From NORP110 sp051251595 (GTDB lineage: Bacteria > Pseudomonadota > Alphaproteobacteria > Rhodobacterales > Rhodobacteraceae): a stretch of DNA of 64,000 nt. A program made the position numbers and the translations under genes. This document shows, piece by piece, positions 59,276-64,000 of the stretch (positions within the stretch are counted from its first letter, which is position 1; each line of letters starts with the position of its first letter). The DNA lies in contig JBPOFA010000008.1 in the NCBI GenBank assembly GCA_051251595.1, forward strand, positions 62,001 through 126,000. The letters are read 5' to 3'. Under the pieces are notes generated by a model. It was not told the origin of the DNA. It did not search any database and worked only from the letters and a program-made list of their open reading frames with translations.

Positions 59276-61078
59276 ATGTTTGACAAGTTCTTTAGAAATC
59301 TCGGAATGGGCGGCAAAAAAGACGCCCAAGAGCGCCAGACGGCCAATATGGTGGGCAATATGGGCGGTTCCCTGGATCGGCTCAGCCAGAAAGAACGGCG
59401 CCGTCTGTCCGACCTCGCCCATCACTCCGCAAAAATCCAATCCATGGAGGGCGGCGAGCAGATGAAAGCGTTCCTCGACAACATGGACAATGAGCTGGAA
59501 CAGGTCTCTCTGCTGCGCAAAGCCGGGGCCTTTGAGCGCAGCAAACAAAAATACGACGACGCGATCAAAGCGAACAGAGAGGTTTTTCGCACCGGCTTTA
59601 CGCTGCCCCCAAGCCTTCAGAAAATGTTGGAGGACGTGCCCGTTGCCCCCTTGCGTGACAGGCTCAGGGACACTCTGCGCGAGGTTTTGTATTTCAACCC
59701 GGTCATGCCACCGGCCGAGCAGACCGGCCTTAGCTTTTTCGGAGGCCTTCCCATGGCCCCCAAAGGGTTGACCTGGCCACGCTATACCGACCACAAAGAT
59801 CAACAACGCCCGGCCCATTTCATCGGCCAGATTGACTGTGCCGAAATCCCTGACTTTGGGCTGCGCCATCTTTACCCCGAGGATGGGATCTTGTTCTTCT
59901 TCTACCCGATGGACAGAGAAGGCCACAGAGACATCATCGGCGATCTGGTCGTGCATCTGCCCAAGACGGATGACATCACCCAAAGCGTCCCCCCCGCCTC
60001 TCTTGTGTCCTACACGCCCAAACACGCCAGCTATCGCAAGTTCTGGCTGCACGAACTGGACCACCCGCATCTGCCAGAGGGATCAATCCTCCCGAAATGG
60101 GAGATGAAAATGGACGTGGGGGTACAGCTCCATTTTGATGCCGTCTACTATGAGGAAGAGTTTGAGCTTTCGCCAAATGACGACCAAGCCCTGGAAGAGG
60201 CCTGCGACTGCAACGACAAACGCTTCACCATCGATTTCATTGAACGCATGGAAAAAGACCCCGCGATTTCATGTCTCAAGGGGGCAAAAACAGATTACGA
60301 TCCACGGCTGAAGGCGGATGATGGGTTCAGCATCGGTTTTCCGGGTTTTCCACATAATTTTCATTCCATGCACACGATGCTTGGCGGCTACTGCGCCCTT
60401 CTGGACGATGCCGAAGAGACCCTGATGCAGTACATTCGCCATGTCGACGGCGACCCTGCCTACATATTCTGCAAAGGGGACTGGAACGAGCCAGAGCATC
60501 ACCAGACCCGCAAACAACACTGCCTGGGCTCCATCGACGCGATTGCCAAACGGCGCCAAGAGATCGACGCCGTCATGCAAGACCTTGGCCCAGACGTGCT
60601 GGCCGTTCCGACCACCGAAAAAGACCGACAGGCCTTTTGGGACTTGTGGCGAAATCTCTCCTCTGATGGGGAACTCAAGCTGGAATACCATATGTCAGAC
60701 CAGTGGGCGCCATTTCTCAACCATGCAAATAAGATGAACCCAATCGTCGAAGATGCGGCGCGCCATTGCATCCTCGCCTCGGCCTGCAACGGGCCAGAGA
60801 GCTTTCAGACCTTGCCCGAAGATGTCGCGCGGCAGTGGGTGGAAAGACACCAAAACAGCCATGCCCATCAAGGGTTCCGGCACCAGTCCTTGGGCTATAC
60901 GCCAAGGACCCAAGGTTCAGAGGGCGAAAACTGCCTTAACATCGGGCTGATGCAATTTCCGGATGCGGAGTTCAGGGATTTCGCCCTCGCCGATCTGGGG
61001 GCGCTGCAATATTGGATCGACCTGCCAGCGCTGAAACGTCAGGATTTCTCATCAATCCGCGCGACGGTTGGGAATTAA
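59276..61078 (+). CDS. DUF1963 (YwqG-like) protein
   Basis: A 600-residue cytosolic protein. The N-terminal ~110 residues form a charged helical region (RLSQKERRRLSDLAHHSAKI, FERSKQKYDDAIKANREVFR). The centre (~125-420) is a DUF1963/YwqG domain: FFGGLPMAPKGLTWPRYTDH, AHFIGQIDCAEIPDFGLRHL, PEDGILFFFYPMDREGHRDI. The third part (~440-600) is unrelated to anything I recognise. AAAGAGG precedes the ATG. Its size is roughly double that of YwqG, so the flanking parts add functions that cannot be named. Confidence 0.75.
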   Translation: MFDKFFRNLGMGGKKDAQERQTANMVGNMGGSLDRLSQKERRRLSDLAHHSAKIQSMEGGEQMKAFLDNMDNELEQVSLLRKAGAFERSKQKYDDAIKANREVFRTGFTLPPSLQKMLEDVPVAPLRDRLRDTLREVLYFNPVMPPAEQTGLSFFGGLPMAPKGLTWPRYTDHKDQQRPAHFIGQIDCAEIPDFGLRHLYPEDGILFFFYPMDREGHRDIIGDLVVHLPKTDDITQSVPPASLVSYTPKHASYRKFWLHELDHPHLPEGSILPKWEMKMDVGVQLHFDAVYYEEEFELSPNDDQALEEACDCNDKRFTIDFIERMEKDPAISCLKGAKTDYDPRLKADDGFSIGFPGFPHNFHSMHTMLGGYCALLDDAEETLMQYIRHVDGDPAYIFCKGDWNEPEHHQTRKQHCLGSIDAIAKRRQEIDAVMQDLGPDVLAVPTTEKDRQAFWDLWRNLSSDGELKLEYHMSDQWAPFLNHANKMNPIVEDAARHCILASACNGPESFQTLPEDVARQWVERHQNSHAHQGFRHQSLGYTPRTQGSEGENCLNIGLMQFPDAEFRDFALADLGALQYWIDLPALKRQDFSSIRATVGN

Positions 61079-61176
61079 ACCGTCTCGACCTGAACGTGTT
61101 GCAATGCGAGCCATTGTTGCGCATCGGAGGATGCCGCCAGTAAAGCACGCCCCCTCTCTTTGGTACGCCAGGACAA

Positions 61177-61199
61177 CGCCCGCCGAAGCTCAGCGGGCG
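61177..61199. terminator. Hairpin between convergent genes (DUF1963 / DUF302)
   Basis: CGCCCGC, 9-base loop, GCGGGCG, a perfect 7-bp stem just past the DUF302 stop. No T-run follows on either strand. Confidence 0.35.
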
Positions 61200-61212
61200 C
61201 GACCGTTGCGCG

Positions 61213-61974
61213 TCACTCAACCGCTTTTGAAAACGTCTCAGTCAAACGCGCGTTAAGCCCGTGATGGGGCTTGATGGACGTCGCGTAGTGAAGTTCGGCC
61301 AAAGCAGCAATGTCGTTGTAAAGCACGATGACTTTGCTGTCCTTTCGCGTGTAGACCAGCAGTTTTTGACAAAACGCATCCAGCCCAATGGCCGGAAAAT
61401 CCTTCATCGCGACCCCGCCCGGGGCCGGGCCACCAAAAAGCAACAAGGTCGCCGGTTGCAGGTCTTGTCCCAGCGCTGCCGCCTCTGCCGCATAATCGAT
61501 TTCGCCAAACCACACCGTGTCCCCTTGGGACATCACCGCTGTGCGCAACCGTTCGATCGTCGTCGCGAAATCATAAGCGGAGTCCAATTCCAAAATTCCG
61601 TAATCCTGCACCACTTTTTCAACGGGTGCGGGCGCCGTCTCGACCTGGACAGAGGACAAAACCGTGTCCAGTTTTGCATCAAAGCTTTGTCCTAACGCAC
61701 CCTCGGCCAGACCATGGCGACGCTCAAGAAACCCGGAGTTTGTGTAAAGCGCCTTGGCCTGCCCCACCTCTGCAAAAGACAAAACCCGAAACGGCAAATC
61801 CAAACCCGCACGGATGTTTTGCGTAAGGATGTCCGTGTTCAGCGCCGGGTCTGACAGGATCAAAACCCGGGCGGGCGGCATGTCCACATCTTCTGCTGCG
61901 GCGAGCCGGGCAAAGACAAGGGCCGGAACAGCCACAGTGGCACCCATCCCAATGGTTCTCAATCCAAATACCAT
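61213..61974 (-). CDS. DUF302 family exported protein
   Basis: A 253-residue protein with an N-terminal signal-like segment (FGLRTIGMGATVAVPALVFA, RLAAAEDVD), followed by a first half resembling a degenerate DUF302 domain and a clear second DUF302 domain at ~130-245 (SAYDFATTIERLRTAVMSQG, ATLLLFGGPAPGGVAMKDFP, LVYTRKDSKVIVLYND). DUF302 proteins bind cofactors or metals in known structures, but the function here is open. AGAGGAG precedes the ATG at 61974; the longer upstream frame adds non-native residues. Confidence 0.75.
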   Translation of the reverse strand: MVFGLRTIGMGATVAVPALVFARLAAAEDVDMPPARVLILSDPALNTDILTQNIRAGLDLPFRVLSFAEVGQAKALYTNSGFLERRHGLAEGALGQSFDAKLDTVLSSVQVETAPAPVEKVVQDYGILELDSAYDFATTIERLRTAVMSQGDTVWFGEIDYAAEAAALGQDLQPATLLLFGGPAPGGVAMKDFPAIGLDAFCQKLLVYTRKDSKVIVLYNDIAALAELHYATSIKPHHGLNARLTETFSKAVE

Positions 61975-62139
61975 CGCCACACTCCTCTTTAACAAACCTG
62001 TCAAAACGTAACGCGAGTTTGAGAAAAGAAAAGCGTTCCTGCAAGCTTTGGAATTTTTTCTTTTATTTCGGTCCGTTACACGACCCCACAGCACCCAGAA
62101 GATAAGCTCAGCCCCGCACCCGCCAAGTCTCCAGCGCTC

Positions 62140-63084
62140 TTACCCGGCCGTTGCGCGGCGCAGATCCGGATGCAGCGAGGTGCCCAGAATGTGATCCGCC
62201 CCATGCACAACATGCTGGGCGCGGCCCACGATCAGGGGGTCTGGCCCCGTCGCAATGCTCAGATCCTTGCCGGGATACTCAACACTTTCCAGAAAATGCA
62301 GCATGCAGTTCAACCGCGCACGTTTCTTGTCGTCTGATTTGATGATCGTCCAGGGCGCATCCGCGGTGTCGGTGTAAAAGAACATCGCCTCTTTGGCCTC
62401 GGTGTAATCATCCCACTTGTCCAGACTGGCCTTGTCGATTGGCGACAGCTTCCAGCGTTTCAGCGGGTCGGTCGCGCGGCTGTCGAACCGGCGCTTTTGT
62501 TCCTCTTTCGTGACCGAAAACCAGTATTTATACAGCCGTATCCCGGAACGCGTCAGCATGCGTTCCAATTCAGGCGTCTGGCGCATGAATTCCAGATAGT
62601 CGCTTGGGTCACAGAAATTCATCACCCGTTCGACCCCGGCGCGGTTGTACCAGGATCGGTCATAAAACACCATTTCACCGGCCGTTGGCAGATGTTCTAT
62701 GTAGCGCTGAAAAAACCACTGGCCGCGCTCACGATCTGTGGGTTTGTTCAACGCCACAATCCGCGCGGATCGCGGGTTGAGATGTTCCAGATAGCGCTTG
62801 ATCGTGCCGCCCTTCCCAGCCGCATCGCGCCCTTCAAACAGGATCACGAATTTTTGCCCCGTGTCCTGCGCCCAAAGCTGTACCTTCAGCAACTCTGCCT
62901 GCAACAACGCCTTGGTCGTTTCGTATGCGTTGCGCGACAGGCGCTTGTCGTAAGGGTAGTTGCCGGTTTCAAAAGCGTCGCGAATATCCTCTTTGCTGAC
63001 GGGCGATGGCACATCGACGCCGAGCGCAGTCGCTTTGGGGTCACCTGCAGTCGCAGTCTTTGGGGCAGTGTTGGGCATTCTCAT
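62140..63084 (-). CDS. ppk2: Polyphosphate kinase 2
   Basis: A 314-residue PPK2-family kinase. Uses polyphosphate to phosphorylate nucleoside di- or monophosphates. Walker A is EGRDAAGKGGTIKR, the Walker B region is VFYDRSWYNRAGVERVMNF, and a lid with KRRFDSRATDPLKRWKLSPI follows. The length and these motifs match the class I (NDP-phosphorylating) group. AGGAGG is 3 bases before the first ATG and 9 before the second (two codons on), so either could be used. It supplies GTP/ATP in nutrient stress. Confidence 0.95.
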   Translation of the reverse strand: MRMPNTAPKTATAGDPKATALGVDVPSPVSKEDIRDAFETGNYPYDKRLSRNAYETTKALLQAELLKVQLWAQDTGQKFVILFEGRDAAGKGGTIKRYLEHLNPRSARIVALNKPTDRERGQWFFQRYIEHLPTAGEMVFYDRSWYNRAGVERVMNFCDPSDYLEFMRQTPELERMLTRSGIRLYKYWFSVTKEEQKRRFDSRATDPLKRWKLSPIDKASLDKWDDYTEAKEAMFFYTDTADAPWTIIKSDDKKRARLNCMLHFLESVEYPGKDLSIATGPDPLIVGRAQHVVHGADHILGTSLHPDLRRATAG

Positions 63085-63154
63085 AGTCCTCCTGTTTCAC
63101 AGGAAAGAATACCCGCCTCTGCGCGGCCGTGCTTTGATCCGCATCAAAGACCCG

Positions 63155-64000
63155 TCAAGCCGTGGCCGCCTTGAATTTGTCCATCAGATACGGCCCCGAC
63201 AAGACCGGAGCATATCTGTCGCCCCCGGTCTCGCATCCGGGCAGACAGGTGATTTCGGCCAGCCAGTTTGGCTGATGGAAAAACGCAAGCGACTGGCGGC
63301 GCTTTCCGGCCCAATCCGGGGGCGTCACGACCCGATGCAAGGTCGAGGCCCAGCGATCATTGGTCCAACGCTGCATAAGATCCCCGATATTCACCACAAA
63401 CGTGTCCGGAATCGGTGGCACAGCCTGCCACGCGCCCGCAGGGGTCAAGATTTCCAGCCCGCGACTGCCCGGTTCGGGCAAGAGGATCGTCAAGCTGCCG
63501 TAATCCGTATGCGCCCCGGCGCGCAGTTGATTGTCCAGCGGGGCCACATCTTGTTCCGGGTAATTCAACGCGCGCAGCGCGGAAATCGGTGCGTCAATAT
63601 AGGGCGCGAAATGGTCTTGTGGCAGGCCAAGCGCGACGGCCAGAACCTCCATGATGCGGGCCGCCAGATGCTCCATCTCTTGGTAATAGGCCTGCCAGGC
63701 AGGTTTGAACCCGTCCCGCCCTTCGGGCCAGATCGTGGGCACATAACAAAACGCCAAAGCATCCACATCGGTCATACCAGAAGGCACCTCCGCTGGCCCA
63801 CCGTTAAAGCTTTCCTTCAGATCAGGGGGCGTGTCCTCACCACGACTTTTGGCGAGCGCCTCTGTCCCGGGGCCCAAATAGCCGTAAGGATAGCCCGCGC
63901 GCGGCGGCGCAACCGCGTGTTTTTCAGCGGCGGACAATTCAAAAAACGCCCGCGTCTGGGACCAAACCGCGTCAATCACATCCTGAGGCACCCCATGCCC
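63155..64000 (-). CDS. Isopenicillin N synthase-like 2OG-Fe(II) oxygenase, N-terminal part missing
   Basis: The frame is open to the window end, so about 35 N-terminal residues (including the end of the DIOX_N motif GHGVPQDVIDAVW seen here) are cut off. About 281 residues remain. The iron triad is visible: His-x-Asp in GAHTDYGSLTILL and His in STLHRVVTPP, with the R-x-S-type Arg in GKRRQSLAFFHQ binding 2-oxoglutarate. The family covers flavonoid-, ethylene- and small-molecule-modifying oxygenases; Roseobacter members are mostly uncharacterised. It is downstream of nothing in this window. Confidence 0.88.
   Translation of the reverse strand, partial: GHGVPQDVIDAVWSQTRAFFELSAAEKHAVAPPRAGYPYGYLGPGTEALAKSRGEDTPPDLKESFNGGPAEVPSGMTDVDALAFCYVPTIWPEGRDGFKPAWQAYYQEMEHLAARIMEVLAVALGLPQDHFAPYIDAPISALRALNYPEQDVAPLDNQLRAGAHTDYGSLTILLPEPGSRGLEILTPAGAWQAVPPIPDTFVVNIGDLMQRWTNDRWASTLHRVVTPPDWAGKRRQSLAFFHQPNWLAEITCLPGCETGGDRYAPVLSGPYLMDKFKAATA

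Noticed and set aside
1..64000. tRNA, rRNA and CRISPR features
   Set aside because: No cloverleaf, rRNA-like stretch or spaced repeat array was found on reading both strands.

Overview
The window is about 64 kb of chromosome from an alphaproteobacterium, most likely a marine Rhodobacterales (Roseobacter-group) species. The evidence is the class I PHA cluster (phaR-phaP-phaC divergent from phaZ), the ThyX-type thymidylate synthase, many TRAP and Gfo/Idh sugar-acid genes, and Roseobacter-typical DUF families (DUF1194, DUF3299, Hint_2). It is moderately GC-rich and densely coded on both strands. I see no rRNA, tRNA, CRISPR, IS element, integrase or phage gene. Both edges cut genes: pyrG on the left and a 2OG-Fe(II) oxygenase on the right.

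Layout. 1-4.8 kb: end of pyrG, small conserved genes, a second glutamine amidotransferase, a DegT-type PLP enzyme and a LysR regulator. 4.9-9.3 kb: polyhydroxyalkanoate metabolism (phaR, phaP, phaC, phaZ). The phaP promoter can be read directly and carries CTGC-N3-GCAG PhaR sites, one of them inside the -35/-10 spacer. 9.4-13.4 kb: an alpha/beta hydrolase, thrS and a Hint-fold protein lacking the usual first Cys. 13.5-16.0 kb: a compact DUF2282-DUF692-DUF2063-DoxX operon, which matches the recently described bufferin family of metal-binding ribosomal peptides made by MbnB-like iron oxidases. 16-23 kb: housekeeping and accessory genes (ArsC/Spx-like protein, cold-shock protein, SGNH hydrolase, thyX, outer-membrane barrel, gloA, DUF1194, RraA-like aldolase).

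23-42.4 kb is a large sugar-acid catabolic island. It holds a TRAP transporter, a FadR-type GntR regulator, a LysR regulator, two PhyH-type dioxygenases, beta-hydroxyacid and Gfo/Idh dehydrogenases, an SDR, a split transketolase, a SAF-domain oxidoreductase, a tetronate pathway (ltnD-otnK-otnC-otnI) and an enolase-superfamily cycloisomerase or dehydratase. The near-perfect palindrome TGGTATACCA occurs at four places in front of these genes and ties distant transcription units to the GntR regulator. The substrate is not evident. A four-carbon sugar acid fits the tetronate arm, but the transketolase/SAF/PhyH arm does not match a pathway I can name with confidence.

42.4-64 kb is mixed: MarR regulator, sdhE, an HTH regulator, aspartate aminotransferase, a thermonuclease, a YiiX-type lipoprotein, a DeoR regulator with phased TGCA repeats, MFS and MATE efflux, an HxlR/VOC divergent pair, DUF4139, acyltransferase 3, DUF1963 and DUF302 proteins, PPK2, and the start of an isopenicillin N synthase-like oxygenase. 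Start codons were adjusted using Shine-Dalgarno spacing and ATGA/TGATG overlaps. No stretch longer than about 300 bases is empty once a 56-residue membrane peptide at 17972-18142 is included.
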